64,000 nucleotides of DNA from Rhodeus uyekii (GCA_037043235.1 JAWRVZ010000043.1:4253001-4317000), one strand, 5' to 3'. Shown: positions 25,401 through 32,827, counted from the stretch's first letter. Notes: a model not told the origin generated them from the sequence alone. Numbers and translations are program-made.

Positions 25401-28400
25401 TGCCTACTTTACATATTGTTTAAATGGCTTTACGGTTCCTAGGTTCCATCATGCTGCCTCAAAAGTTCCCTGAAGATCATGCGTAACACAGAAATAGGCT
25501 CTAGACTTTGATCAATGTGAAATACCTGGAAGAGTATTACTCCTACCTCAGGAAATTAGATGGTAAAGGCAGGGCTGATTTAGGTGGTGTCTGGTTTGAT
25601 TCAGAGTCATGTCATCAACAGTATGGTGCTGTTCCAAACTTCAGATTAACTGCTCATGTTGACCCAGTCTATGGTGAATAACAGTATAGTCTGAATTGAA
25701 CTTGCCTCTCATCAGATTGCTCTCCTGGCAAGTGCTATAAAATAGATTCAGCATTTCTTGCAGCTTGCGTTCTATATCAAATTCATGTTGTGTATGAATA
25801 CTGAAGCTGGTATGTGTCTTTTCATTTGTCTATCAGGAGCAGGACGTTCTGCAGGAGTATCTTCTTGCTCTAACTACCAATGAACAGCTGGTAGTGCGCA
25901 CTGCACAGGTAAGATGGCCGTTTTTTTATACATTTTTACCAGGTTAGTCCCCACATATTTAAATCAAGAGCAGACACCATAACAGTAGCTAGCCAAAATA
26001 TATATATATATATATAATTATAATTTTTTTTTTTAAATGACAGGTAGGATGGAAGTAGTTGGTCCCTTTGTAGTCAAACAAAGTATCTCTTAAATCTCAT
26101 CTTTAATCATCAAACATTGAAAAAAATCCTACTTCATGTAGTATACATGGATTCATGAATATGCAAATTAGACCCAACCTCAACTCAGTCAACTTTACTG
26201 TAGTAAACGCTGCACAATGGTATCACTCTTTACAACTCCTGACACATAACGTTAATTAATATGATTAGCCTTTTGCTTGACTGTTATCAAACAGCTAATT
26301 ATATGCTGTCATCTCAGTCTGCTTTCTAAAACTCAGCATCCTTCATCATAGCATCGTGATATACATCATATACATAACTGACCTGCTATATTGCTCATTT
26401 TCATATCAACAGAAAAATATATCGGATAACCTGGCTTCTCTTGAGCTTCAGCTGTTCCAAGAAAATACTAAAATACTGAAAACACTTTTTTCCTAGTTCA
26501 GTCAAAACTTTATGAAAAGTCATGAGCATGTTTAGAGACCATATGCCATAAAAAAAAAAACATTTGTTATGTTGAAAATTAGATAAGTGAAAAGATGGTC
26601 TTCTTTTTTCGTAAATAAAAATAAAAACTTTCAATTTAACTTTTTTTTGTTTTCCCCCGCATATAACCCGCATATAGCCTGTGGGTTTTGGGGGTTTGTG
26701 CAAAAAGTCATTGGCATACCCGCACCTTTATATAACCCGCACTCATAGATTGATTTAACTTTTTTGTGTAAGTTCATGGTTCAAATTTCAAATGTTGCTC
26801 GCATAACGTCAATTATCCATAACTGTTCAGGCTCGGTACACAGTGCTTGTGCGCAAAATTCAAACAATAAGAAAACAAACACAAGTCAGAATCAGAACAA
26901 AAAGAAAAAGCAGTCTCTCCCGCTGTGCAGCAGCACGTCCCTTAAGAAGCGTTTCTACAGGTGTTGATCATCGAATGAGATGAGAAGAGCCCGCCCTCAT
27001 GGAAGCACAGCCAATCACGTCTTCTTGCATGATTGACAGGTCAGACAGCCTATCAGCGGCAGCTGTCAGCGTGATAGTACAAGCGCCAGAGACAACAACC
27101 CTCGCAAGAAAGAAAAACATACTTGCGTCCTTAGGGACGTAACGAATATATTGAAATATTATTACGTGTAAAATATTTGTGATATAGCCCGCACCCTTAT
27201 ATAGCCCGCAACCCCCCCCCCCCCCTGCAGGGGTTTGTAAACTACATATGCTACTGTAAGTATTTAAACAAAAACGTTATATACTCATATGAGTGAGTAC
27301 CAGTAAGTATATACCAATGAATAATTTGACATATGAGAAGAGAAAGATAACAGTTACAGCGATGACACATGAGGACAATGACCAGATGCAACTGTCTTCA
27401 AATGAATACATGAGTATAGTACAAGAAGCCACAATGGGTTTTCTGCTTAGTCCAGTGCTAAAAGTGTGAAGTATGCCATAAACCTGCTAATTCACAGGAA
27501 GGACGCGAAACCACAGCACAGTATGAAGGTGAATGCCTTTCAAATGCATCCGATGGATGGACATCAAATGTCCCACCATATGTTGACGAGGAATAATGAT
27601 CCTGTAATGCCTAATGATGCATAAAGCTTGTTTTATTACCACAACTTGATGACTGACAGTCATTGTACTGTATGGATACTTGATGAAAAATTAATGAAAG
27701 TGTGTTTTATTATTACTATGCAGTAGCGATCTCATTTGCTCATTTGTGCTGCTTCTCTTGCATTAACATTCGTTTTAGTACAGGATCATAAATGCAATTT
27801 GAGAAAATGCTTATCTAAATTTCGTACTTTCTCTAGAAGTAAGTCTACAACCTTTTGTTCACATAGATAGATGATAGCAATATTGACAAAATTGCCTTTG
27901 GTGAAATAAATATTTGCGCTCCTCATCACATGATGGCTTTAACCAAATATTATGCTAAAACAGCTGAACATCAGAGAGGAAATTGATTTAAAAAAACACC
28001 CGTGTTGATTCTCACATGAGCCGTATGTGTTCCCATCATCTGTATACGCGTGTGCAAGAGTGTGTTTGTGTTTGTGTGGGCTGGGGGCAACTCTGTTGCT
28101 TTTAGTCATTAACCCCATTATCTAGTTGGGTGTGGCGCAGCTTCATCTCCGCCACAGGGGCGGCTAAAGGACCACATTGTGATGTGTAGGATGGGATTAA
28201 TGCTCTGTATTTATCTTATCCCTTGCACCTTTTTAGCTTCAGTAAAAAAAACATGCTTGTAATAGTCATTACAGCCAAACAAGTGGTTTGCGTTGTTAAC
28301 CAAATAGTGTTTTATGCCCAAAAAGTTTTTAAATGGGTTGAGCAGTGGCATATTTGAAGTGTGATAATTGTGTATTTGTGTGTGTGGGTGTTTTTGCTGA

Positions 28401-28613
28401 GCTCTGAGTGCCACAGGTGTGTGAAACGGTTTGATAAATTACCCACAATGTTTTACTTGATGGTTTCCCTCCCTTTCCTTCTCCTGTACTCACTATTCTT
28501 TATATTGTTCTGTTCCCTGTTTTATTGCATAGGCGCTGAAGAACATCGCAGCCATCAGCCTGGCCATTAATTACCCGAATAAATCTACTAAGCTTCTCAA
28601 CCTGTCCCCATGA
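687..28613 (+). CDS. zzef1: zzef1, 3' part of the gene (25 coding exons, last one with stop)
   Basis: ZZEF1 is a very large protein (about 2960 residues in human) with an N-terminal EF-hand, a DOC/APC10-like domain, a CUB domain and two tandem ZZ zinc fingers. ZZ fingers of this family bind N-terminal histone H3 or SUMO tails, and a transcriptional role is proposed. The 25 exons add up to 4246 nt; with the two bases of a codon split by the preceding intron this is exactly 1416 codons including the stop. No frameshift or internal stop is seen and every junction is GT-AG. In order the product has a helical segment (about residues 1-190 of this part), ZZ1 (about 207-260), ZZ2 (about 265-320), a Ser/Glu/Lys-rich linker with a KRKRK basic patch, a long helical region, a CUB-like domain (about 1150-1260) and a helical C-terminus. 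Exon-by-exon agreement with remembered mammalian ZZEF1 is strong. The missing 5' exons lie upstream of base 1. Confidence 0.97.
942..1061 (+). CDS. zzef1: zzef1 exon
   Basis: It follows a short 90-base intron with a TTTCTTTTTCAG acceptor and ends at a GTGAGT donor. It reads YFSQLAGSGQKMRELVRHSY and then a hydrophobic helical segment ending FNALNEK across the junction. Phase 2 in and out. Confidence 0.95.
1288..1449 (+). CDS. zzef1: zzef1 exon
   Basis: It starts with VLLPALSCVQTCLLHLLDMS, is helical, and contains LFLDIKLPDLLLTMSQENIS. The acceptor is GTCCTCAG and the donor GTATTA; the exon ends in phase 2. Confidence 0.95.
1490..2283. repeat. short DNA-transposon-like repeat with inverted ends, in a zzef1 intron
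   Basis: The left end has 'ccaaaaatgaaaattatccc' and the right end 'ataattttcatttttgggtg', which are inverted copies. Subterminal phrases ('cctaggtgtatatgacttt' left, 'catataaacctaggatggc' right) are also inverted. No transposase is visible. Confidence 0.55.
2799..2928 (+). CDS. zzef1: zzef1 exon leading into the ZZ region
   Basis: It reads SQWTEEDEIADYERNCEWMD and FEKWFDKISQASVEDKRK, an acidic and aromatic segment just N-terminal of the zinc fingers. The acceptor must be TAG at 2796-2798; using the CAG four bases on would break the frame. Ends in phase 0 at GTACAG. Confidence 0.95.
3284..3422 (+). CDS. zzef1: zzef1 exon: ZZ finger 1
   Basis: It encodes MHMFIARYCDLLNVEISCDG and then the three Cys pairs of a ZZ-type finger: CDGC, CLQC and CKTC, with the usual aromatic and basic spacer (APWHRYR). 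The histidine pair that completes the second zinc site, HEDDH, is in the next exon. ZZ fingers are protein-protein or histone-tail readers rather than DNA binders. Confidence 0.97.
3498..4254. mobile_element. possible solo LTR
   Basis: This 757-base block in the intron between the ZZ exons starts TGTAGGGG and ends TTCAACA, so it has TG...CA ends, and it is unlike the neighbouring intron. No convincing target duplication was found. It could be another repeat type. Confidence 0.3.
4334..4499 (+). CDS. zzef1: zzef1 exon: end of ZZ1 and ZZ finger 2
   Basis: It starts SGGAKPEGHEDDHEMVNMEY, supplying the His pair of ZZ1. The second finger follows: CDHC, then CNVC and CFGC, ending NAKKYPDS across the junction. 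The closing His pair, HLPTH, is in the next exon, 3.7 kb away. Tandem ZZ fingers at this position are the hallmark that identifies the gene as ZZEF1. Confidence 0.97.
5231..6010. mobile_element. inverted-repeat DNA element nested in the hAT relic
   Basis: An exact 18-base inverted repeat (GCGCGGGGCACAAAGTAA) lies at 5236-5253 and 5985-6002. The interior is about 730 bases with a 100-codon open frame (5655-5957) that I do not recognise. The family is unknown to me. Confidence 0.5.
6255..6488 (+). pseudogene. hAT-like transposase fragment
   Basis: A 77-codon open frame beginning MALESCLEMFPDSDIAKSFA, with KNKNAYMIKFGIA following. It resembles the N-terminal part of transposase-like proteins found in fish hAT elements. 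It is then truncated and has no DDE residues, so it is a fossil. Confidence 0.45.
7164..7918. mobile_element. hairpin-ended element with internal minisatellite (copy 1)
   Basis: The left end reads aactagatgaataaagttca, then aagttggcttgagaaagcc. The right end is a hairpin at 7891-7914 (AAGTTGGCT, six-base loop, AGCCAACTT). Between them, 7282-7575 holds about ten units of a 30-32 base minisatellite built on 'ttagcatgtcgctagcaaga'. Copy 2 is at 56178-57705. Class unresolved (Helitron-like or other). Confidence 0.55.
8168..8430 (+). CDS. zzef1: zzef1 exon after ZZ2
   Basis: It begins HLPTHRITVYPMVTIRISDR, completing the zinc ligands of ZZ2, and continues with the conserved IQPYIHNYSWLLFAALALF helix. 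It ends LKGQTGKG at GTAATC in phase 1. It is one of the most strongly conserved parts of the window relative to remembered mammalian ZZEF1. Confidence 0.96.
8546..8715 (+). CDS. zzef1: zzef1 exon: Ser/Thr-rich linker
   Basis: It reads LRASALMSLLSSNESATESE and then a Ser/Thr-rich, probably disordered stretch (SSQDISSTDTSSLPSSTTA). The frame is open through the donor GTCAGT at 8716; the exon ends in phase 0 with agg. Confidence 0.92.
8859..9000 (+). CDS. zzef1: zzef1 exon: basic/acidic linker with KRKRK
   Basis: It starts KPQKQEQDAEGDEKRKRKLV. The KRKRK patch could act as a nuclear localisation signal, which is inference. A Ser-rich, acidic tail follows. The linker is expected to vary between vertebrates. 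Confidence 0.92.
9186..9358 (+). CDS. zzef1: zzef1 exon
   Basis: The first half (SESSGDTITSPTSENLD) is disordered linker; the second returns to conserved sequence, HVFAECSRERILGLLAAMLP. A second AG six bases downstream of the chosen acceptor would also keep the frame and would drop two residues. Confidence 0.93.
9500..9780 (+). CDS. zzef1: zzef1 exon
   Basis: A 281-base exon with a Leu-rich helical segment: FRVVISNAGCLNETYHLTLG, then LLGQLLLRIAPAEADAAVAE and WKTTQLLFSLGAVCLD. Ends in phase 2 at GTAGTG. Highly conserved. Confidence 0.96.
10268..10367. repeat. 100-base segment duplicated at 16168-16271
   Basis: The segment containing ggggaacaaacaaaaggtca and ccacgttactctatgtattg is nearly identical to the stretch in the 16.1 kb intron. 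Here it lies directly upstream of a pogo-like element; there it lies directly downstream of one. Confidence 0.7.
10363..10738 (+). mobile_element. pogo-like non-autonomous element, family P1, copy 1
   Basis: It starts (a)agtaatccctcaccactta and ends ataaacgagggatcactg followed by TA. The interior carries 'ccgccatatcggcagccgt' and 'gattggttcccggcgcaag'. Other P1 copies are at 16079-16165 (truncated), 36701-37282 and 57961-58667. The CAGTRATCCCTCG ends are typical of pogo/Tigger elements. Confidence 0.65.
11475..11740 (-). repeat. interspersed repeat family G, inverted copy
   Basis: Contains 'cgtcaaagaatcctaaaa', 'atattaagcagcaaaact' and 'tttcttgagcagcaaata', the reverse-complement phrases of family G. 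Confidence 0.55.
11991..12165 (+). CDS. zzef1: zzef1 exon
   Basis: It follows a 2.2 kb intron with acceptor ACAATAG. It reads SRIGLDWACSVADILWNLNV and FTDHCVQQLPQQLKRTNLF, ending VLVGFPE in phase 0. Confidence 0.96.
12339..12471 (+). CDS. zzef1: zzef1 exon
   Basis: It reads VLCMGTQAVFIDNANEQHNM and LLKHFTEKNRAAVVDVKTRK, ending with a basic RRT stretch in phase 1. Confidence 0.96.
13065..13297 (+). CDS. zzef1: zzef1 exon
   Basis: It starts VKDYQLVQAHESSSRNDVES and continues with SRYLKNFTSIVSHLLQVEVE and the conserved EATWVLSLALKGLYSTLK. The donor GTATTC at 13298 is followed within 30 bases by a long TG microsatellite. Confidence 0.96.
13324..13535. repeat. TG-rich microsatellite next to a zzef1 splice donor
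   Basis: About 210 bases of TG with interspersed TA and TGCA units, starting 26 bases after the exon end at 13297. Reading frames running through it on both strands are artefacts. Confidence 0.9.
13866..14183 (+). CDS. zzef1: zzef1 exon with acidic Glu/Lys insert
   Basis: It reads KHGVDQAQEAIQGSGLMQLL, then KMWLLRDLEILSIMLYSSKR. Next comes a low-complexity acidic stretch (DGDAETDGEKEREKEHDSD) before DPLEGLDEETKICFQ. Ends in phase 0 at GTTAGG. Confidence 0.96.
14339..14439 (+). CDS. zzef1: zzef1 exon
   Basis: It encodes ITHDALNAPLHILRAMYELQ and TDSFFLEVQKR. Acceptor CCTCTTAG, donor GTGAGT, phase 2 out. Nearly invariant compared with remembered mammalian ZZEF1. Confidence 0.96.
14738..14873 (+). 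CDS. zzef1: zzef1 exon
   Basis: It reads FDGDAIKTDETIRTLAQKWQ followed by PSKKPRSEERSTKAVDTD and ends IIIVPCV in phase 0. Confidence 0.95.
14948..15307 (+). CDS. zzef1: zzef1 exon (longest in window)
   Basis: A 360-base, phase 0-0 exon. It contains SDLQLSYAKQRRTKSSALLH, KAVRQYLFKVNEAIAILYAR and ELSGASHMAYILDMLMQLEE, a long alpha-helical region. Confidence 0.97.
15419..15562 (+). CDS. zzef1: zzef1 exon: start of CUB-like domain
   Basis: It reads ILQKVLRGCSQSMLGNLSLT and then ESKHPYDNNTNFE, the entry strand of the CUB/galactose-binding-like sandwich. Phase 0-0. Confidence 0.96.
15643..15811 (+). CDS. zzef1: zzef1 exon: CUB-like domain core
   Basis: It encodes DKVHIPGAIFLSVKFDSRCH, then TEEGCDELLMASSSDFLQD and GSHQKWTDFEIPG. 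The FDSRCxTE...DEL pattern is typical of the CUB-like domain shared by ZZEF1 and some large E3-type proteins. Ends in phase 1. Confidence 0.96.
16079..16271 (+). mobile_element. truncated P1 element joined to the duplicated 100-base segment
   Basis: CAGTAATACCTCGCCGTTTC begins a P1 copy that breaks off after 'ctgccatatcg' at about 16165. The 100-base segment also found at 10268-10367 follows, ending in 'tagtaattccc', which resembles the start of another P1 copy. Confidence 0.6.
16585..16683 (+). CDS. zzef1: zzef1 exon: end of CUB-like domain
   Basis: A 99-base exon reading DTLYFRFISDMSNTEWGYKF and TVTGGHRGRFQTG, the last strands of the sandwich. The donor is GTATGC and the next coding exon is 2.3 kb away. 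Confidence 0.96.
18486..18826. repeat. probable DNA-transposon remnant in a zzef1 intron
   Basis: Phrases such as 'atactcgtactcgacaaaag', 'ccggaccagatactcgttt' and 'cacagaacgcagacacag' recall a widespread fish repeat. Boundaries and class are not clear. Confidence 0.4.
18969..19134 (+). CDS. zzef1: zzef1 exon
   Basis: It reads FEILKQMLADEQALTHLPLA, DIWEWQVGVACRQTGNQRLK and AIHLLLRLLQCPSQW across the junction. Phase 2 out at GTGTGT. Confidence 0.96.
19861..20008 (+). CDS. zzef1: zzef1 exon
   Basis: It starts GCDLRLLRPLWQLFTTMESG and contains the conserved LLPLHRALTELFFIAEAKAM. Phase 0 out at GTGAGT. Confidence 0.96.
20271..20425 (-). mobile_element. tRNA-related SINE copy
   Basis: Inverted copy. 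The + strand starts with the tail (gcatttggcagatgctttta) and ends with the tRNA-like head (gggaatcgaaccgccatgcc, then gctacagg). Related copies are at 33829-33989, 46045-46200 and 55918-56058. Confidence 0.65.
20480..21130. other. intron segment of possible transposon origin
   Basis: Locally CpG-containing sequence (gtgtatgcgcccagaaagca, gcgcatgcag) in an otherwise AT-rich intron. It has the look of an old DNA transposon, but no terminal repeats were found. Confidence 0.2.
21540..21800 (-). repeat. interspersed repeat family G, inverted copy
   Basis: Contains 'gtcaaagaatcctggaaa', 'atattaagcagaatata', 'tttctggagcagcaaatg' and 'gatcatgtgacac'. Confidence 0.55.
21801..23679. other. zzef1 intron, nothing recognised
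   Basis: AT-rich intronic DNA with no splice-flanked open frame, no terminal repeats and no RNA-gene signature that I can see. Confidence 0.5.
23680..23935. repeat. short repeat with GGGTAGTTTACCC-type ends
   Basis: Starts aaaggggtagtttacccaaa and continues 'cccaccctcatgttgttcc', the pattern of a common cyprinid short DNA element. Relatives are at 41147-41410, 42930-43380 and 49045-49378, with end fragments at 44075 and 55425. Confidence 0.6.
23994..24903 (-). mobile_element. pogo-like element, family P2, copy 1
   Basis: Ends are CAGTGGAACCCACTTATATC and (inverted) CAGTGGAACACGGTTATATC. The interior keeps the 3' end of a transposase frame at 24297-24447, which in this copy reads on the window's + strand. 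Its PCNA-binding-type tail is described in the findings. Other P2 copies are at 33110-33828 and 41535-42384. Confidence 0.65.
24297..24447 (+). pseudogene. fossil transposase C-terminus in P2 copy 1
   Basis: An acidic stretch (EEEAQEFTFTV, then DYIDEDVV) is followed, in a different frame, by KGKKQQSILEFVKKP and TAG at 24445-24447. The same sequence on the complementary strand of P2 copy 3 (about 41895-42050) has the same frame offset, so both come from one defective source copy. Confidence 0.45.
24930..25050 (+). repeat. interspersed repeat family G
   Basis: Contains 'cttcagtgtcacatgatcc', 'taatatgctgatttggtg' and 'ctcaagaaaccgtgctgat'. It abuts the P2 element. Confidence 0.6.
25837..25908 (+). 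CDS. zzef1: zzef1 penultimate coding exon (72 bases)
   Basis: A short exon between introns of 5.8 and 2.6 kb. It encodes EQDVLQEYLLALTTNEQLVV and RTAQ, phase 0-0. The conserved YLLALTT motif identifies it. Confidence 0.95.
26640..27240. mobile_element. unclassified element with direct TATAACCCGC-type repeats
   Basis: The left part has 'acccgcacctttatataacc' at about 26720; the right part has 'agcccgcacccttatatagc' at about 27187, in the same orientation. The interior contains 'cacagccaatcacgtcttc' (a CCAAT box). A poly-C run lies at 27212-27227. Possibly a further pogo-like family. Confidence 0.4.
27241..28079. other. zzef1 last intron, nothing recognised
   Basis: AT-rich intron with no repeat or exon that I can support. 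Confidence 0.5.
28080..28200. promoter_or_regulatory. candidate conserved non-coding element in the last zzef1 intron
   Basis: A GC-richer island with homeodomain-type cores (attaaccccattatcta, ggatgggattaatgctc) around 'ctccgccacaggggcggc'. Conservation cannot be tested here. Confidence 0.25.
28533..28613 (+). CDS. zzef1: zzef1 last coding exon and stop
   Basis: It encodes ALKNIAAISLAINYPNKSTK and LLNLSP, with TGA at 28611-28613. The AAISLAINYPNK core is the conserved end of ZZEF1; the last few residues appear to vary between lineages. Confidence 0.96.
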   Translation, partial: ALKNIAAISLAINYPNKSTKLLNLSP

Positions 28614-29019
28614 AGGAGGGATGAAAGCGAGATGGAGATGAGAAAAGGGACGCTTGCCAAAGCCCCATGGGTACGGCCTTCTGCGCTCGACGGCTGCGGC
28701 GGGAACGGGCCACATACGTCTTCCAGAAAAACCCACCACTTCACTGTTTATTCAGGAAGTGAGGGGCACAGTGATCTTTCGTGTCTCTTCATAATCATAA
28801 AAGTTTCCTTTTGAAATGGTGACGGATATTTTCTTCTTTTCTTTTTTTTGGGCTCACCTTGTCTGTTTAAACCATGAGAGTTTAGTGGGCTATTTAGTGG
28901 CAAATTTGTTTTTCAACCATAAGCACGCGTTTCTTTTTCCGCTCCTTCGTTTTCTTTTTTGGAAAAGCCACCGTGGGCAAGACAATCGATCAAAGTGAAA
29001 GCAGGTCACCTTTCCCTGC

Positions 29020-29059
<40 letters not shown>

Positions 29060-29320
29060 CCCTGGACACGTTGCTTAAAAATACGAAGCTGCCGACGCAG
29101 TCTCATCCTTCAAAGTGGCCCAAGACTATATAAATACGACTCACAATAAGTATACACACACACTTGAATACCACACGCTTCTAGACTGAGGTTTGTGAGT
29201 AAAAGCAAGAGTTTGATGTGCCATTCGAGTTCAGAAGGCGCCGTTTGCCTTAAGAGAGCAGCTCGAAATGATCTTTCACCTGATTGTGGGCCAGTTAATA
29301 AAGCTATAAAATGTCTTAGC
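28614..29320 (+). other. zzef1: zzef1 3' UTR (minimal extent)
   Basis: Non-coding sequence after the stop codon, with a CA microsatellite at 29029-29055. The end is set by AATAAA at 29297-29302, with a GT-rich stretch about 35 bases further on. Sequence from 29321 to about 31200 has no recognisable repeat and could be an extended UTR; a later AATAAA lies at 32013-32018. Confidence 0.55.
29297..29302 (+). terminator. candidate poly(A) signal of zzef1
   Basis: Canonical AATAAA 684 bases after the stop codon, followed by a T/GT-rich stretch (gtcagtgcttgtcttcag) suited to CstF binding. Confidence 0.45.
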
Positions 29321-31201
29321 AAGTGGAATGTCAGTGCTTGTCTTCAGATTTTCAACTCTGTTGGTAGTGCAGCGTAAACCACCAGGAAATGCAGAGCACT
29401 ATGTACAGAAATATCACTTTATATTGTGCTGCATGCAACACTGGACAGAATCATGTTGTCCATTACTGTTAGGGGCATATCGGTTGGTGTTTCATTGATC
29501 TATTCTGTAATATTACTGCGGTTGGAGATGTTCTTAAGTGTTTGATCTGTTGATTGATACACGATTACGAGATTAGTCGATGGTCAGAAGGTGCAGAACT
29601 TGATAAACACAAACTTCCACCAGTATTTTAACTGTGGTGATATGGTTATGGAAGTTGTGTTGCTTTAAAAATCTATATTTATTATCATTACAGGGATATT
29701 TTAGGGTGAAGCATTTTTGATTGATTAGTAGAGAGATGTTTGCAGGTCACATAAAGGTTCTTAGTTATAATCAATGTTTATCTAAATGGTTATTTTATTA
29801 ATTGTCATTTTTGCCCTGAAGCCAAGCATTTCCCTTTTCTTTTCTTTTTTCTTTTGTTAGGAAATATCAGTTTTTTTGTTCTTGACATAATTTCAAGTCT
29901 TTGAAATCTGAGTTTGATTTCACTTTAGTTGGAAATGGGTTGAGATGGGTAGTTATTTATGCCAAAGAATCATTGTTGTTTGAAAAAGAAGCACCAAACG
30001 CGAGGAAAAGTATATTTATCTTTCAGAAGGAGGGTCTTATATTGGGGTGTGTTTTTTTTGGGGGGGGTGTACTAATAGAAAAGACAAAAGAAGGTTAAAG
30101 TGTAGGGCTCCAACGGCGGGCGCAGATCCTTTAGTCCTCGATGTTTTTGTTTACATGCGTACTAGCATGGAGCACTGGCTACGTTTGGTGGCCCTGCTCA
30201 GCCTCCGTTCGGGTGGGACATTTCAAAATACCTGCCAGGAAAACTTCTTGTCACTATAAAGCCTCAGATATTAACAAACGATGTGCCTATGTTTAAAATG
30301 AAGCAATCTTAATTTAATCTTCATATCATTGTAAAAGTCCTCTCTTCAGCTATATTTTTAAAGAAAATTATATAGTTTAATTTGGAGCTTTTTCTATCAA
30401 TTTTATTTTTATGAATGTCTCTTTTTTTGTTTCAGAGTTCATGGCTTCGATTGCTTTGAATGTATATAGTTGTGAATATGGACAATTGCATAAATAATTG
30501 ATATGAAAATAATTTTTCAAATCAGCCCTCCACGTTAAGGAAATATCAAAACAATGTACTATATTGTTGTAAGTTTACACTTGATCCTTTTGAATTGATT
30601 TGCTATGTCACGCAAAAACGAAACATAAACTGCTTTGGGTTGATTGCTCATTTGTTTTTAATTAAAAAAGCAAGATATGCAAATTCAAGTGCCTAGGGGT
30701 TTCCTTCTCTTTTACAAAAAAAATCACTATTTTAGTTTAGATGGCAATGTAGTCTTTTATAAATTGTTGGCTAGTTGTGTAATTTTATCGGGAATTTACT
30801 ATTTACAAAAAGAAAGCCATTTGCCATGTTTCGTTTTTTATGCCAAGTCATTTTACTTGCTTTTGGAGTAATTATAATGCATTTTAGTTTCAGTTTTTTG
30901 CTAAGCTTTATTTCAGTTAATGAAAATGTTTTCATTTACTTTTCATTAATGGTAATAACTTATGAATATGCTGTTTATCCACTTGGATTTGTAGAATTAA
31001 CTTCAATTAGATTTGCTACTACAAATGGTTCCTTACCCATTTCACTTTCTTGTGAAATTATAAACCCTTTTAACCTTTAAGTTGAATTTGCCATGCCGCT
31101 TCTATTTAAGCTTAATTTATAGCCATACTTCCAGTCTATTGATATCCCTCAAGGTTTGTCACTTTGACATTGGAAACCTTTTCCATATTAAATTCTATAT
31201 A

Positions 31202-31815
31202 CAGTGGTACCTCAAGATACGAAATTAATCTGTTCCGAGGCGGCCTTCGTATAATGAGTTTTTCATATCTTGGAACACATTTTACATGTAAAATGGCTAA
31301 TCCGTTCCAAGCCCTCCATAATAAAGCTAAATTGACCTATAAACAATGAAATAACGTAAAATGTCGAAGCTTACCTTTCGAGTGAGGCTATCTCCGAAAG
31401 TGGCGGCAGAGGAGGAGGACAAACGGCAGATAGCGTACGTACGTACACTTAACTTTACGAAAACACATACAAAATTTAAAGTTTCGGGTGCGGAGTGGCT
31501 GAGCTAAAGCACGCCAGCACATACGTATAGAAGCTGCATGATGGGAGGGATGCTGTCCAATTAGAGAGAAGGATCTCATGGCTTGGCTAGCATCAGGAAC
31601 CAATGGGAGAGCAGGAGGATGGTGGCGAGTCTACTATAACTAAGATGGCGGCGTGCGGCGCGAGTTTCAAAATTGTTATGGGGCGAATCTCGGACTTTCA
31701 GAAACCTTTCGTATCTTTAAAACTTTTCGTATGTAGAGCAGTAAAAATGTTCGCCTTTGCTTTCATAACTTTGATTTTTCGTATGTTGAGCCTTTCGTAT
31801 CTTGAGGTACTACTG
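31202..31815 (+). mobile_element. pogo-like element, family P3, copy 1
   Basis: It starts CAGTGGTACCTCAAGATACG after TA and ends ATCTTGAGGTACTACTG followed by CA (a mutated TA). About 95% similar by eye to 50141-50777. It contains AAGATGGCGGC at 31643-31653. Confidence 0.7.
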
Positions 31816-32451
31816 CAATTCGTTATAGCTGTTATTTCCTATGTAGCTGCATATGAACATACTAAATAAGACTGATCTCTTTTTTTCTGCACTAAAAGGA
31901 TAATCTCAAACTGCCTTGCATTTGGAGCATGAAGCCTAGAATGTGGCTTGAAACTGAAAGTTATACTAAATTACACATAATCCAGTTTTTATGAAACTTG
32001 ACTCTTAACTTCAATAAATGTAACATTTACAAGTCAATTAAAACACCAGCCAACATAAAGTTTTTGTGTTCCTTTCCCCTTTCCTGTTTGAATATTAACA
32101 CCATTCTCAGCATCCAGATCCAATTGAATACAGACAGCAGAGGTGTCTGAGGTCTCACGTCTATATGTTTGTGTTTTGGCTTGGCAGACACATGGACCCT
32201 CCCTTTAGTACTGCAAATAGTCCCTCCTATGTCAGCATTTTCTTCCCTCCTAGAATGTAAACCATCTGCTGTTTTATTGTGACCATTCTCCTAAATATAG
32301 GCTCTCGCTTTCAAACAAACATGCATGCACTGTCGACCCGTGACTGATCCACGCCCTGGCTTTAATTTAGTTAATCTCATCTTCACGAATAAATTGACCT
32401 CATATTACCACCAGCATTTCTCTCTGCCTCCCTCTTTCTCTCCATTCACAG

Positions 32452-32549
32452 AAACGCTGAATGACAGACGTGTCATTGATGATGATGATGATGATGATGG
32501 TGGGGGTGATTGTGCTGGAGAAGACTGTGATGATTCAGAGGCACTCTAA
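32452..32549 (+). CDS. weak candidate terminal exon with acidic tail
   Basis: After a good pyrimidine tract and CACAG acceptor, an open frame reads TLNDRRVIDDDDDDDGGGD and ends CDDSEAL at TAA (32547-32549). The Asp run comes from a GAT microsatellite. Its entry phase does not fit zzef1 and no partner exon was found, so it may be chance. Confidence 0.18.
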
Positions 32550-32726
32550 CTGTAACATCCCCCTCATTACCTGTGAGTCAGTTCTCCTCACACCTCCTCT
32601 CCCGCTCCCTGCCTTCCCACGAGCTGGACACCGGCAGTGAGACCCTACAGCTACGACAGCAGAGGGGGAGATGATGATGATGATGAAGTCATCTGGTGGG
32701 GACGTGAGGCAGTGGGTTTGAAGAAG

Positions 32727-32735
32727 TATAAATAG
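32727..32735 (+). promoter_or_regulatory. TATA box of a candidate promoter
   Basis: A perfect TATAAATAG in a GC-richer block (32550-32900), followed at the right distance by a C/T-rich start region around 32757. Downstream is a (GA)n tract (32797-32832) of 5'-UTR type. No protein start is convincing. It could serve the candidate gene at 44.7 kb. Confidence 0.35.
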
Positions 32736-32792
32736 CCTGTGACACCGGGATGGCGCGAAACTCTCTCTTCACACCTACACTTCGGAGAAAGG

Positions 32793-32827
<35 letters not shown>

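Noticed and set aside
30775..31080. 101-codon hydrophobic frame after the zzef1 3' UTR
   Set aside because: Composition matches AT-rich DNA (Phe, Ile, Leu, Tyr). No homology recognised and no splice sites.
31388..31603. Frame on the - strand of P3 copy 1, shared with 50297-50566
   Set aside because: Its conservation simply reflects the shared repeat. It is antisense to no known transposase part and has no motif.
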